A DNA stretch of 64,000 nucleotides, taken from assembly GCA_910575815.1 (NCBI GenBank), contig CAJTFN010000009.1, forward strand, positions 112,915 through 176,914. The letters run 5' to 3'. Below the pieces are notes generated by a model that was not told where the DNA came from, did no database searches, and saw only the letters and a program-made list of their open reading frames with translations. This document shows, piece by piece, positions 51,944 to 59,810 of the stretch (position 1 is the first letter of the stretch; every line of letters starts with the position of its first letter). Source of the DNA: Oscillospiraceae bacterium. Its GTDB lineage: Bacteria; Bacillota; Clostridia; Oscillospirales; Oscillospiraceae. Position numbers and translations under genes: made by a program.

Positions 51944-52456
51944 TTACAGATAAGTTACCAGTTCCTCCAAGGGCTTGCGGTCCGTGTGGAGGCGGGCGGG
52001 ATGGGCGCCCTCGGCGGGGTAGCCCAGAGGAAGCATGGCAATGGGGAAGGTTCCCGCCATCTCAGGAAAAGCAGCCAGCAGCTTGTCGGGCTCAAACATG
52101 CCGACGTAAGTAGTGCCCAATCCCAGATCGGCGGCCTGGAGCATCATCTGGGTAACGGCAATGGCGGCGTCGATTTCCCCGTGGTCCTTGCCGTCGGTCT
52201 CCCGTTTCCAGGAGGAGGTTCCGTCGTAGGCCACCACCAAAATCACCGGGGGGTGGAAATGAGCGGCGGTGCAGCCGTCGGCCTTCTCCAGGGCCTGGGG
52301 GGTCTGGAGGACAAAGATGCGTTGGGGCTGATTGTTGTGGGCGGTAGGAGCGTTGCGCCCGGCCTCCAAGATTAAGTTCAGCTTTTCCTGCTCCACGGGC
52401 TGGGTGCTGAATTTACGAAGGGAGTAACGGGCGGCGGACAGGGCTTTGAAATCCAT
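51944..52456 (-). CDS. Nitroreductase family protein
   Basis: A 170-residue FMN-dependent oxidoreductase of the short nitroreductase class ('ARYSLRKFSTQPVEQEKL', 'GRNAPTAHNNQPQRIFV', 'MMLQAADLGLGTTYVG', 'MLPLGYPAE'). It probably acts as a homodimer on quinones or nitroaromatics; the natural substrate is unknown. ATG 52456 follows AGAGGCGA. Monocistronic. Confidence 0.9.
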   Translation of the reverse strand: MDFKALSAARYSLRKFSTQPVEQEKLNLILEAGRNAPTAHNNQPQRIFVLQTPQALEKADGCTAAHFHPPVILVVAYDGTSSWKRETDGKDHGEIDAAIAVTQMMLQAADLGLGTTYVGMFEPDKLLAAFPEMAGTFPIAMLPLGYPAEGAHPARLHTDRKPLEELVTYL

Positions 52457-52601
52457 AAGAAGTCGCCTCTTTCTTGATTTGGTTTGAGATGGAATAGATA
52501 GACAATAGCATAACGTGTTGGAAAATGCAAGTGAAAGAGGGATTGGTCAAACGGGGGACGGGTTATTGGGGCATAGCGGTTACGGGAGCCAGGCCGCCGG
52601 G

Positions 52602-52676
52602 CACCCGCAAGGGGTACGTCGCCGTAAGCGGCAAAGCCGCCAACGGCGGACGAAGGGCGGCGGCCCCTACAGGGTG
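52602..52676 (+). other. Structured hairpin block (CACCC...GGGTG)
   Basis: Nested stems: CACCC with GGGTG outside, and CGTCGCCG with CGGCGGACG (one bulge) around GCGGC-AAA-GCCGC. It lies within the 52457-53119 gap just upstream of repeat D. Function unknown. Confidence 0.55.
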
Positions 52677-52710
52677 TTCTATCGATAGAAGAGCCGATGA
52701 AGAAAAAAGG

Positions 52711-53003
52711 AATCCAGGCCGATTCGATTACCAGGCCAGCGACAGCGGAAAGAGGAATACGCCAAGTCGAAAACCACCAGCCCCCGTTTAACTACGCCGC
52801 GTGAGAAATCATTCCTGTCTCCCGCCAGTCATTCAGGCGCGCCCCCGCGTCGTTCCCCCGTACTTCTTTTTCTCTTTTGGACCGTGCACGGCCCGTTTTC
52901 TCTTTTTCTTCTGGAAGAAAAAGAGAAAATGGGGGGTGCAAAGGACCAGCCATCTTCATGGCTGTAATCCTCCCCGCCCGTAAGGGCGAGAACCAGCCCC
53001 TCA
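52711..53003 (+). repeat. Dispersed multi-hairpin repeat, copy D
   Basis: Same strand as copy A. Outside the left end ATCGATAG lies near GAAGAGCCGATGA, similar to the corresponding flank of copy B. The GCCC loop is GTAA instead of GCAA, and the GGTGC stem has one mismatch. It ends 26 bases before the xre3 promoter. Confidence 0.88.
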
Positions 53004-53029
53004 CCAAGGAAAAAATATCCCTCCCCCTA

Positions 53030-53103
53030 TTGACAACGATCCTTGTCAGTGCTATTCTAAAATTGACAAGGAAAATTGTCAATCTGACAATCTATCTTGT
53101 CAA
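53030..53103 (+). promoter_or_regulatory. xre3 promoter with three operator-like palindromes
   Basis: The promoter is TTGACA (53030-53035), 17-base spacer, TATTCT (53053-53058). Three 20-base inverted repeats share the pattern (T/C)TGACAA-N6-TTGTCA(A/G): starts 53030, 53063 and 53084. The first covers the -35 and spacer, the others the early transcript. They are probable binding sites for the adjacent XRE protein. Confidence 0.8.
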
Positions 53104-53119
53104 AAGAAAGGAGGCTCCT

Positions 53120-53335
53120 ATGCCTTTGTATAACCGGCTGAAAGAACACCGGGCCCGCTTGGGCGTAAACCAGCAGGAGCTGGGCCGCCTGGCCGGCGTC
53201 TCCCGGCAAACCATCAGCCAGATTGAACGGGGAGACTACTCCCCCTCCGTAACGCTGGCGTTAAAACTGGCGAAGCTCTGCGGCGTGCAGGTGGAAGACA
53301 TTTTTACCTATCAGGAGGACGAACATCATGAATAA
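53120..53335 (+). CDS. Small XRE-family regulator (xre3)
   Basis: A 71-residue helix-turn-helix protein of the YvaO/SinR-like single-domain type ('RLKEHRARLGVNQQELGRLA', 'SRQTISQIERGDYSPSVTLA', 'LCGVQVEDIFTYQE'). ATG 53120 follows AAAGGAGG. Three identical-pattern palindromes in its promoter suggest autorepression. Its stop overlaps the start of the next gene by eight bases. Confidence 0.93.
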   Translation: MPLYNRLKEHRARLGVNQQELGRLAGVSRQTISQIERGDYSPSVTLALKLAKLCGVQVEDIFTYQEDEHHE

Positions 53336-54101
53336 AAAACCGACAAGCGAAAATCGAAAGGCCCTTCCCAAATTTGCCTTGACCACGCTGGGCTCCCTCT
53401 TGGCCGGGGGCGCGCTGGGCTTCGTCATCGGCCTCACCAAGGTCTTCGGACTGAACGTCTCCGCCCTGGCCGCCGCACTCAGCGCCGCCCTGGAAGCCGC
53501 CACCCCTTGGGGAATCCCCGTTACCTCCGTGCTGACCCTGGGGACTTGCTTCTTTCTCTACCGCTTCGCCGCGAAAAAGTTCGCCGCCTGGGACGGCGGG
53601 GATGAGGACGAGACCTCGGAGTCTATCGACGCCGCCCTGAGCTGGGTCTTACTTCTCAGCGCTTTGCAGCTGTTGTTCAACCTGTTTTTCCTGTCTGCTT
53701 TTTGCATCTATTGGATGGAAAAAAGCATCGGGGCCCTGGCCGTGGTGGGGGTGTTCCTGCTCTCCTGCGGCTTCGTGATGTTCACCCAGCAGAAAACCAT
53801 TGACCTGGAGCGGAAGATGAACCCGGAGAAGCACGGCAGCGTCTACGACTCGAAGTTCCAGAAGAAGTGGCTGGAAAGCTGCGACGAGTCGGAGCGCCGC
53901 CAGATCGGCGAGGCCAGCCGCCGGGCCTACATGGTTACCAGCCGCCTGTGCCTGGGGCTGTGGCTGGCGCTGATCATCCTGAGCATGATGTTGAAGATCA
54001 GCGTTCTTCCCACCGTGGTTCTCCTTGTGGTCTGGGGGACTATGCAGGTGACCTACACCCTGGAGTGTATCCGCCTGGGCAAGCACTCGGAATCCCTATG
54101 A
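53328..54101 (+). CDS. DUF3169 family membrane protein
   Basis: A 257-residue membrane protein with about six hydrophobic segments ('LGSLLAGGALGFVIGL', 'VLTLGTCFFLYRFA', 'ALAVVGVFLLSCGFVMF') and a soluble basic/acidic loop with 'RRQIGEASRRAYMV'. It fits DUF3169, membrane proteins often paired with a small XRE repressor. Function unknown. It is translationally coupled to xre3 and has a strong terminator downstream. Confidence 0.82.
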   Translation: MNKKPTSENRKALPKFALTTLGSLLAGGALGFVIGLTKVFGLNVSALAAALSAALEAATPWGIPVTSVLTLGTCFFLYRFAAKKFAAWDGGDEDETSESIDAALSWVLLLSALQLLFNLFFLSAFCIYWMEKSIGALAVVGVFLLSCGFVMFTQQKTIDLERKMNPEKHGSVYDSKFQKKWLESCDESERRQIGEASRRAYMVTSRLCLGLWLALIILSMMLKISVLPTVVLLVVWGTMQVTYTLECIRLGKHSESL

Positions 54102-54198
54102 TGAGAAAGCAATTTTTCCCCATACAGACGCCGGCCTCTGGGAGCAATTGTACAGAGGACGGACGGTTTGTCATCCAGGAGCGGAAGCTGGAAGCATG

Positions 54199-54242
54199 AA
54201 AAAGGCAGCCGGAGAGCGTGGATGCTCCCCGGCTGCCTTTTT
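54199..54242. terminator. Bidirectional terminator
   Basis: AAAAAGGCAGCCGG pairs with CCGGCTGCCTTTTT around a 16-base loop. Confidence 0.88.
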
Positions 54243-54243
54243 C

Positions 54244-54870
54244 TCAGGGTTCTTCCTCCGGCAGACCCGCCGCCGGAACCCGGTCAAAGGTGAATTCTCC
54301 GCTGGTCTTCCGTCCATGAACCAGGATGGTATAGTCTCCCGTTTCGGTAATCTCCAGGGACTGGTCCCCATTCAAAGGAACGCCCTCCAGAACGGTCTCT
54401 CCGTCCTCGCCGCTGATCTCCACCTCCAGCCAACCGGTGTAGGTGTCGATCCGGCCCTCCAGCACATCGCCCTTATTCAGCTGGAGGGTGTGGGAGTCGA
54501 AGCCGTTGAAGAAATCGTAATCCATGCGGTAGCTGGTTTCGTCCGCGTAGCGGGAGCAGTTGTAGGCGTTGAAAAAGTCCCCGTTTTCATAGGCCCAGGC
54601 GGCGGCGTAGAAAACCATCCCCGCCCCTACCAGAAGGAAGCAGAGGAGCATCCCCAGCCAGTCGTAGTGGATCTTCCCGCCGCCCCGGGCGGAGAGCAGC
54701 GTCTCCACCCCCAGGGTCACCAAAATCAGCGGCGACGCCTTCAGCAGCCACCCCAGCTCCAGCCTGGGCCAAAACAGGGAGACCAGCATGGCGCTCCCCG
54801 CCGCCACCAGGACAACGCCCAGGGTAAAGGTTCCCACCCGGCGCCGGGCCGCCTGCTCATTGGCCGTCAT
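54244..54870 (-). CDS. Membrane protein with LiaF-like N-terminal segment
   Basis: A 208-residue protein with three N-terminal hydrophobic segments ('FTLGVVLVAAGSAMLVSLFW', 'LLKASPLILVTLGVETLL', 'GMLLCFLLVGAGMVFYAAAW'), resembling the DUF5668/LiaF N-terminal module, then an extracytoplasmic beta-rich domain ('GWLEVEISGEDGETVLEGV'). It overlaps the upstream gene by 14 bases. It belongs to the ECF sigma cluster and may be part of an envelope-stress response; inference. Confidence 0.78.
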   Translation of the reverse strand: MTANEQAARRRVGTFTLGVVLVAAGSAMLVSLFWPRLELGWLLKASPLILVTLGVETLLSARGGGKIHYDWLGMLLCFLLVGAGMVFYAAAWAYENGDFFNAYNCSRYADETSYRMDYDFFNGFDSHTLQLNKGDVLEGRIDTYTGWLEVEISGEDGETVLEGVPLNGDQSLEITETGDYTILVHGRKTSGEFTFDRVPAAGLPEEEP

Positions 54871-55624
54871 GGCCGGCCTCCTTGGACTCCGACTCTTCCT
54901 TCTCGAACTTCTCCACGTTGAACGCGGACTTCCATTCCAGCGTCACCGGAACAGGATTCTCCGCCTCCGGTACCTCCGGGGCCTGGGGCTCCGGCTCCTG
55001 ATGGAATTGTTCCTCCGCCTTGGTCCAGGGGGTGGCCTTCCTCTTCGGAGGAGCCGCGGGCTCCTTCTTGGGCGGCGTATAGCTGGGACCGTCGGAAAAG
55101 CCGCTGCCTTTCTGTGCTTTGGGGCCCCTGATGAACCAGAGACCCAGAGCGATGATGAGCAGCGTTCCCAGAATCCGGGGGGCGTCCCATACCAGCAGAT
55201 GGTAGAGCCATTCGAAGATGGGAAAATAATCGGCCAGGGAACTCAGCAGGTTCCGGGCGGTTATCATATAGAGATTGTACAGCCCCACCGACACCAGCAG
55301 CCAGCCAATGAGGCTTCCCCGGCGGTTGAGAATCTGGGTCAGCTTCTGGGAGTCCATCTCGGACAGGCCGAACATGAATTCGTCTTCCGGGGCCAGGCCC
55401 TCCCGCAGCTGGCGGCGGAGATTGAAGCTGTCAAAAAAGGAATACACCCACAGGGGCAGGATGAGCAGCATCAAGGCCCCCAGCTCCAGGAACACGACGA
55501 TGAAAACCAGCACGAAAAAGATAATCGTTTGGGAGATGCCCCGCTTCATGTACCCCTGGCACATCTGTCCGCAGCCGGGGACGGCGGCAAAGCATAAATG
55601 AAAGAATCCGCGAATCAGCCTCAT
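54857..55624 (-). CDS. Membrane protein with TM2-like region and charged tail
   Basis: A 255-residue protein with four or five hydrophobic segments in residues 5-165 ('TIIFFVLVFIVVFLELGALM', 'ILGTLLIIALGLWFI') and a long charged Pro/Glu/Lys tail. The N-terminus ('GYMKRGISQTIIFF') resembles TM2/YozV-type proteins. The start overlaps the anti-sigma gene stop by four bases. Function is unknown. Confidence 0.78.
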   Translation of the reverse strand: MRLIRGFFHLCFAAVPGCGQMCQGYMKRGISQTIIFFVLVFIVVFLELGALMLLILPLWVYSFFDSFNLRRQLREGLAPEDEFMFGLSEMDSQKLTQILNRRGSLIGWLLVSVGLYNLYMITARNLLSSLADYFPIFEWLYHLLVWDAPRILGTLLIIALGLWFIRGPKAQKGSGFSDGPSYTPPKKEPAAPPKRKATPWTKAEEQFHQEPEPQAPEVPEAENPVPVTLEWKSAFNVEKFEKEESESKEAGHDGQ

Positions 55625-56094
55625 GAGTGGTATCCTCCTTCTAAAAAGCGGCGGGAACTGAACCCGTCAAAAAAATTTGAAAAGCCCGACGCGGCCCCCC
55701 GCAGGGAATCGCTGAACTCGCCGGTCAGCCCCGTCAGCTGCCGGGAGATGCTGGGCCGGTCCTCCGGCAGGACCGGATGGTGAAACTCCACGCCTGTGCC
55801 GCCCCAAAGCACCGTCAGGGCCAGGGTGACGGCGGCCGCGGCGGTGGCGTACCGGCTGACCGCCAGCCGGAGGGTCCGGCTCCATATCCGGGCCCAGAGG
55901 GCCTTTTTGCAGGGGTGCTCCGGGATCAACAGGGCTCCGCCCTCCAGAGCCAGGGTGTAACGGTGCAAGCATTCGTCGCAGAAAGCCAGATGCTCCGCGA
56001 TCTCCAGCCGTTCCAGCTCCTCGAAGACGTCTTCGTTCCGAGCCAGGGCTGCCAGGGCCTCATCCCTCAAATGCCCGTCCTCACAGAATACCAT
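55621..56094 (-). CDS. Putative anti-sigma factor with zinc-finger (zf-HC2) domain
   Basis: A 157-residue protein. The zf-HC2 motif is His35-x3-Cys39-x2-Cys42 in 'AEHLAFCDECLHRY', as in ZAS anti-sigma factors, followed by a membrane helix near 85-105 and an extracytoplasmic tail. It probably binds the ECF sigma factor encoded immediately upstream. ATG 56094 with AAAGGAG is chosen over GTG 56103; it overlaps the sigma gene by 14 bases. Confidence 0.88.
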   Translation of the reverse strand: MVFCEDGHLRDEALAALARNEDVFEELERLEIAEHLAFCDECLHRYTLALEGGALLIPEHPCKKALWARIWSRTLRLAVSRYATAAAAVTLALTVLWGGTGVEFHHPVLPEDRPSISRQLTGLTGEFSDSLRGAASGFSNFFDGFSSRRFLEGGYHS

Positions 56095-56593
56095 GCTTTC
56101 CACTCCTTTCCAATGCCTCCCGCAGCAGCCGTTTGCCGCGGGTGAGCTGTGTATAAACGGTTTTCACCGGCCGGCCCAGGGCCAGGGCGGCCTCCTCCGG
56201 TGATTGCTCCTCCAGCAGACACAGGCGGCACACCTGCCGGTAGGGCTCTTTCAGATTCCCGATGGCCGCCCGGACTTCCGCCGCGCCGCTCTTCCAAAGG
56301 GCCACCTCCTCGGCGGGCGGGGCCAGTCCTCGGGCCAGCTCCTGGTCTCCGGGAAGGACCGTACGGCGGTTCCAGGCGCTCTGAAGATGGTCCTTGGCCT
56401 TGTTGGCGGCGATGCGGCCCAGCCATTGCCGCTCGTAACCTTGGGGGATGCCCTCCCGGTGAATGTAGGCGGAGAGGAAGGTGTCCTGGGTCAGGTCCTC
56501 CGCGGCGGAGGCGTCCCGGACCAGCTGGAAGCAGATGGTGTACACCAGCCGCTCGTATTGCAGCACGAGGCCGGAGAACTGTTCGTTTGTCAT
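56081..56593 (-). CDS. ECF-type RNA polymerase sigma factor
   Basis: A sigma-70 family factor of about 170 residues with region 2 ('ASAAEDLTQDTFLSAY', 'LGRIAANKAKDHL') and region 4 ('LKEPYRQVCRLCLLEEQSPE', 'LGRPVKTVYTQLTRGKRLL'). It is the first gene of the cluster sigma - anti-sigma - two membrane proteins, probably an envelope-stress unit. ATG 56593 is used; GTG 56602 is an alternative closer to a GGAGGGG site. Confidence 0.92.
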   Translation of the reverse strand: MTNEQFSGLVLQYERLVYTICFQLVRDASAAEDLTQDTFLSAYIHREGIPQGYERQWLGRIAANKAKDHLQSAWNRRTVLPGDQELARGLAPPAEEVALWKSGAAEVRAAIGNLKEPYRQVCRLCLLEEQSPEEAALALGRPVKTVYTQLTRGKRLLREALERSGKHGIL

Positions 56594-56602
56594 GGATGCC
56601 AC

Positions 56603-57023
56603 GCCGCTTCATCACCCCCTCCGCAAAGCCGCGCCGGAGCGCGCTGCCGGTGTTTTTGCCGTCCGACACAGATAGTACGATCCTCCGGATGGAAATTCTT
56701 CAAAAAATTTTTTTCCCAGCCGGAGGGAAACTGCTCCCGCCGGGAGAATGGGATCTATTCACAATTGAATAACTATTATGCATATCTGAATAATATGGCC
56801 GGGATATCCCGTTTTTTTGCGCGGATTACACAGAACGCTTCGGCGTCTATTGACGGTTTACACAAAGGCCATGGGACAGATTTCCAAGCCCGGCGAAAAA
56901 GAGCTATTCAATTATGAATACATCGAAAGAGCTCCGTTGAAATACCTGTACGAAATGCCAAAAACCCATCCACATTTTTGGCATTCCAAACAGAAAACTG
57001 GCCTCTTCGGAAGAAACTGCGGC
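56603..57023. other. Intergenic region between the ECF sigma gene and the butyrate cluster
   Basis: About 420 bases. It contains an AAAAAATTTTTTT run near 56700 with the hairpin CTCCCG-CC-GGGAG close by, probably part of the sigma operon control region. No supported gene. Confidence 0.5.
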
Positions 57024-57053
57024 TTGAAAACTTGGCACGCTGTTTGCTATAAT
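57024..57053 (+). promoter_or_regulatory. Promoter of the butyrate cluster (crt)
   Basis: TTGAAA, 18-base spacer, TATAAT, 52 bases before the crotonase ATG. Confidence 0.8.
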
Positions 57054-57105
57054 AAACGTCGGAAAAAACGGGGCCCGCCCCGAAAAAATGAAGGAGGATA
57101 CCATT

Positions 57106-57906
57106 ATGTATCAGACCATCCGCTATGAGAAGAACGGTGACATCGGTATTGTTACCATCAATCGCCCCGAGGCGCTGAACGCGCTGAACTCCACGGTGAT
57201 TTCCGAGCTGGAGCAGGTGATTTCCGAGGTGGAGAAGGACGCAGATCTCCGGGCTTTCATCCTCACAGGCGAGGGCCGCTCCTTCGTGGCCGGAGCGGAC
57301 ATTGGCGAGCAGAAGCCCATGGACGTGGCTCAGGGCCGCAAGTGGGGCCAGCGGGGCAGCGCGCTCTTCCGCCGGATTGAGAAGCTGGAGATTCCCACCA
57401 TCGCTGCGGTGAACGGCTTTGCCCTGGGCGGTGGCTGCGAGATCGCCATGAGCTGCGACATCATCCTGGCCGCCGGCCCCAACGCCGAGGGCAAGGGCGG
57501 CGCCAAGTTCGGCCAGCCGGAAGTGGGCCTGGGCATCACCCCCGGCTTCTCCGGCACCCAGCGCCTGCCCCGCCGGGTGGGCATCGCCAAGGCCAAGGAG
57601 CTGATCTTCTCCGGCAAGGTCATCAGCGCCGACGAGGCCAAGGCCATCGGCCTGGTCAACGAGGTCTATGCCCCCGAGGCCCTGATGGATTCCGCCATCG
57701 CCATGGCCAAGTCCTTCACCGCCAACGCCCCCATCGCGGTCAAGTATTCCAAGGCCTGCATCGACCGGGGCATGCAGATGGACATTGACGACGGCATCGC
57801 CCTGGAGAACGAGCTGTTTGCCATGTGCTTTGCCACCGAGGACCAGAAAGAGGGCATGGGCGCGTTCCTGGAGAAGCGCAAGGAGAAGCATTTCCAGAAT
57901 AAATAA
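57106..57906 (+). CDS. crt: Crotonase / 3-hydroxybutyryl-CoA dehydratase
   Basis: A 266-residue enoyl-CoA hydratase that interconverts 3-hydroxybutyryl-CoA and crotonyl-CoA. The two catalytic glutamates are Glu112 ('LGGGCEIAMSCD') and Glu139 ('GQPEVGLG'); the oxyanion-hole segment 'FVAGADI' is present. The stretch between them has about seven extra residues ('AGPNAEGKGGAKF') compared with usual crotonases. ATG 57106 follows AAGGAGG. It lacks 3-hydroxybutyryl-CoA dehydrogenase or thiolase neighbours; crotonyl-CoA is the meeting point with the dehydratase downstream. Confidence 0.94.
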   Translation: MYQTIRYEKNGDIGIVTINRPEALNALNSTVISELEQVISEVEKDADLRAFILTGEGRSFVAGADIGEQKPMDVAQGRKWGQRGSALFRRIEKLEIPTIAAVNGFALGGGCEIAMSCDIILAAGPNAEGKGGAKFGQPEVGLGITPGFSGTQRLPRRVGIAKAKELIFSGKVISADEAKAIGLVNEVYAPEALMDSAIAMAKSFTANAPIAVKYSKACIDRGMQMDIDDGIALENELFAMCFATEDQKEGMGAFLEKRKEKHFQNK

Positions 57907-58105
57907 AAGGGACTCTCCCGTACCAGGCGCCCGCAGGGGGCGGACCTGCGTGTCCGCCCTCTTCCCGCGCAGAAAAGGCCTCCAGAAATGGACGCAGAGA
58001 ACCAGGCGCGGCGGTGGCGGAAGAAGAGCGGACAACATCGGTCCGCCCCAATATTAGGAGTCCGATTCAAGTCCATTCTATCACAGGAAAAGGAGTTCGG
58101 ATAGC
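57907..58105. other. Intergenic region between crt and the CoA-transferase gene
   Basis: 199 bases without a gene. A GGGCGGAC/GTCCGCCC palindrome lies near 57937-57959, related to the inverted repeat at 37231. A second GGTCCGCCCC half-site is near 58041. Confidence 0.55.
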
Positions 58106-59662
58106 ATGAAAAAAGTTCGCGTGATCACCGCGGAAGAAGCGGCGTTAATGGTCAAGGACGGCGACACCGTCTCCACCGGCGGTTTTGTCAGCTGCGCCTG
58201 CCCCGAGGCGTTGACCAAGGCTCTGGAGCAGCGGTTTGTGGAGACCGGGCATCCCCGGGATCTGACCCTCTTCTTCGCCGCGGGCCAGGGTCACCGGGAC
58301 GGCACCGGCGGCGACCACTTCGGTCATGAGGGAATGTGCAAACGGGTCGTGGGCGGTCACTGGGACCGGGCGGCCAAGCTGGGCGAGCTGGCTCTGGCCA
58401 ACAAGCTTGAGGCCTATAACCTTCCCCAGGGCGTTATCACCCACATGTACCGGGATATCGCCGCCCACAACATCGGCACCATCACCCACGTGGGTCTCTA
58501 CACCTTCGCCGACCCCCGGAACGGCGGCGGCAAGCTCAACGACGTCACCAAGGAAGACCTGGTGAAGCTGGTGAACATTGAGGGGGAGGAGCGGTTGCTC
58601 TATAAGCCCATTCCCATCAACGTCTGCCTGATCCGGGGCAGCTATGCCGACGAGTACGGCAACTGCACCGTCCATCGGGAGATCGGCCCCCTGGACGTGA
58701 CGGCTCAGTGCCAGGCCACCAAGAATTCCGGCGGCATTGTCATTGTCCAGGTGGAGAAAATTGTCCAGGGCGGAAGCCTGGATCCCCGCCTGGTGAAGAT
58801 CCCCGGCATTTACGTGGACGCCATTGTGGTGGGTTCCCTGGAGGACAACAACCAGTGCCTGGGTATGCCCTATGACGGGGCCCTCAGCGGCGAGTTCCGC
58901 ATCCCCGTGGACGCCATCCCCCCCATTCCCCTGGACGCCAAGAAGATTCTGGCCCGCCGGGCTGCCATGGAGCTGCCCCAGGACGCCATCGTGAACCTGG
59001 GCACCGGCGCGCCGGAGAAGATCGCCAACGTGGCCGCCGAGGAGGGCATCTCCAATAAGATGACCCTGACGGTGGAGGCCGGAAGCATCGCGGGCGTGCC
59101 CTACGGCGGCACCCAGTTCGGCGGCGCGGCCAACTCCATGGCCATCCTGGACCACAACGTCCAGTTTGACTTCTACCATGGCGGCGGCCTGGACGTGGCG
59201 TTCCTGGGGCTGGCCGAAACGGCCCCCAACGGCGACCTGAACGTCTCCAAGTTCGGCACCCGTCTGGCGGGCGCGGGCGGCTTCATCGACATCACCCAGA
59301 ACGCCAAAAAGGTGGTCTACTGCGGCACCTTCACCGCCAAGGGCCTGAAGACCGAGTGCCGGGACGGCAAGCTGGTCATCACCCAGGAGGGCGCGAAGAA
59401 AAAGTTCGTCAACCAGGTGGAGCACATCACCTTCTCCGGCGTCTACGCCAATAAGGTCCACCAGCCCGTGCTCTACGTCACGGAGCGGGCCGTCTTCGAG
59501 CTTCGTCCCGAGGGTGTGACCCTCATTGAGATCGCCCCGGGCATCGACCTCCAGACCCAGGTTCTGGATCAGATGGAGTTCATGCCCAAGATTGCCGAGG
59601 ACCTGAAGCTCATGGACGAGCGGATTTTCCGCGATGAGCTGATGGGCTTGGCAAACGATTGA
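58106..59662 (+). CDS. Acyl-CoA:carboxylate CoA-transferase (propionate CoA-transferase type)
   Basis: A 518-residue class I CoA-transferase, the fused alpha-beta (Pct-like) form, that moves CoA between acyl-CoA and a carboxylate through a glutamyl-CoA thioester. Catalytic Glu324 lies in 'LTVEAGSIAGVPYGG', the same number as in the C. propionicum enzyme. 'GTGAPEKIANVAAEEG' is the CoA-site loop. In this cluster it may load CoA onto 4-hydroxybutyrate and/or release butyrate; this replaces the shorter AbfT-type transferase usually seen with the dehydratase. ATG follows AAAAGGAG. Confidence 0.92.
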   Translation: MKKVRVITAEEAALMVKDGDTVSTGGFVSCACPEALTKALEQRFVETGHPRDLTLFFAAGQGHRDGTGGDHFGHEGMCKRVVGGHWDRAAKLGELALANKLEAYNLPQGVITHMYRDIAAHNIGTITHVGLYTFADPRNGGGKLNDVTKEDLVKLVNIEGEERLLYKPIPINVCLIRGSYADEYGNCTVHREIGPLDVTAQCQATKNSGGIVIVQVEKIVQGGSLDPRLVKIPGIYVDAIVVGSLEDNNQCLGMPYDGALSGEFRIPVDAIPPIPLDAKKILARRAAMELPQDAIVNLGTGAPEKIANVAAEEGISNKMTLTVEAGSIAGVPYGGTQFGGAANSMAILDHNVQFDFYHGGGLDVAFLGLAETAPNGDLNVSKFGTRLAGAGGFIDITQNAKKVVYCGTFTAKGLKTECRDGKLVITQEGAKKKFVNQVEHITFSGVYANKVHQPVLYVTERAVFELRPEGVTLIEIAPGIDLQTQVLDQMEFMPKIAEDLKLMDERIFRDELMGLAND

Positions 59663-59810
59663 TAAAGTTTGGCTCAAGCCTTTTCAAAGGCTTGCGGGGT
59701 CCAGGGGCAGGGCCCCTGGCGGGGTTGAGGGGCGGAGCCCCCGCTCCCGCGCGTTGAGGCGAAGCCTCAACAGCGGCCCCAGACCCTAATAAAATCAGGA
59801 GGAAACAAAA
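59663..59810. other. Hairpin-rich intergenic stretch before the dehydratase
   Basis: 148 bases with at least three hairpins: CAAGCCTTTTCAAAGGCTTG, CCAGGGGCAGGGCCCCTGG and TTGAGGCGAAGCCTCAA. The pattern is repetitive and could slow or partly terminate transcription between the two genes. Confidence 0.6.
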
